Source: an uncultured Lachnospiraceae bacterium (GTDB lineage Bacteria; Bacillota; Clostridia; Lachnospirales; Lachnospiraceae). From it: a stretch of DNA of 6,845 nt. The notes under the pieces are model-generated. The model made no database searches, had not been told where the DNA came from, and saw nothing but the letters and a program-made list of their open reading frames with translations. The position numbers and the translations under genes were made by a program. Location: positions 1-6,845 of the forward strand of contig CAJUID010000061.1 in NCBI GenBank assembly GCA_910585905.1, given 5' to 3'. This document shows positions 6,732 through 6,845 of the stretch, one piece after another; the stretch's first letter is position 1; every line of letters starts with the position of its first letter.

Positions 6732-6817
6732 ACTTTCGCCATTTTTTGAAGAGGATACTCTGCAGTTATCCATAGGTAGAGGAGTTTCGTCAATTTTGCT
6801 CTGTGATTGCATGATTC
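6732..6817 (-). repeat. Dispersed intergenic repeat, copy B
   Basis: This is the inverted partner of the segment at 14-100. Its blocks lie at 6791-6805 (exact 15 bases), 6759-6774 (one mismatch in 16) and 6732-6747 (one mismatch in 16). The copy stands just upstream of the metK promoter and reads in the direction of metK. It has internal symmetry: arms at 6742-6752 and 6816-6826 form an 11-base perfect inverted repeat, and GGATA/TATCC flank the central CTGCAG. A 62-codon open frame crosses it, but the frame is not kept in copy A, so I do not call a gene. The right boundary may extend further. Confidence 0.75.
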
Positions 6818-6845
6818 TTCAAAAAACTCCAGATGGAACAACCGG

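Noticed and set aside
6653..6841. 62-codon open frame on the minus strand at the right edge
   Set aside because: It runs through repeat copy B and the metK promoter. The equivalent frame in copy A is broken by a stop and a one-base length difference, and the product resembles no family I know.

Overview
The window looks like chromosomal DNA of a low-to-moderate GC Gram-positive, most likely a gut-type clostridium (Lachnospiraceae-like). This is inferred from the AT-rich spacers, strong GGAGG-type ribosome binding sites, a SAM-I (S-box) riboswitch of the transcription-termination type, and the protein flavour. No marker gene here fixes the genus.

All four confident genes are on the minus strand, so they read from right to left. 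From the right edge: (i) 6639-6845 holds no credible gene. It carries a sigma-A-type promoter (-35 TTGACG, 17 bases, -10 TATAGT), short AT-rich palindromes and one copy of a dispersed repeat. (ii) 6541-6638 is a SAM-I riboswitch aptamer, followed by a mutually exclusive antiterminator (6511-6550) and terminator (6478-6522). (iii) metK (5240-6427) encodes S-adenosylmethionine synthetase, so the enzyme that makes SAM sits under a SAM-sensing off switch. (iv) A perfect 10-bp hairpin (5196-5220) separates metK from cca (3722-5170), a tRNA nucleotidyltransferase with an HD domain. (v) After a spacer with a candidate promoter comes a 714-residue intracellular GH13 enzyme of the neopullulanase/cyclomaltodextrinase type (1453-3597). 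(vi) 77 bases further on is a membrane-anchored CapA-family metallophosphatase-fold protein (137-1375). (vii) The left edge (1-136) carries the second copy of the repeat, in the opposite orientation.

The genes do not form one pathway. metK is a self-contained, SAM-regulated unit. cca is tRNA housekeeping. The GH13 enzyme is maltodextrin or cyclodextrin catabolism. The CapA protein is a cell-surface gene of unknown substrate. The least expected observation is the pair of roughly 90-base imperfect repeats near the two window ends, in inverted orientation. They share three 15-16-base blocks with nearly constant spacing, and no gene explains them. The metK control region is complete enough to be read base by base. 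I found no CRISPR array, tRNA, rRNA, transposase or phage gene.
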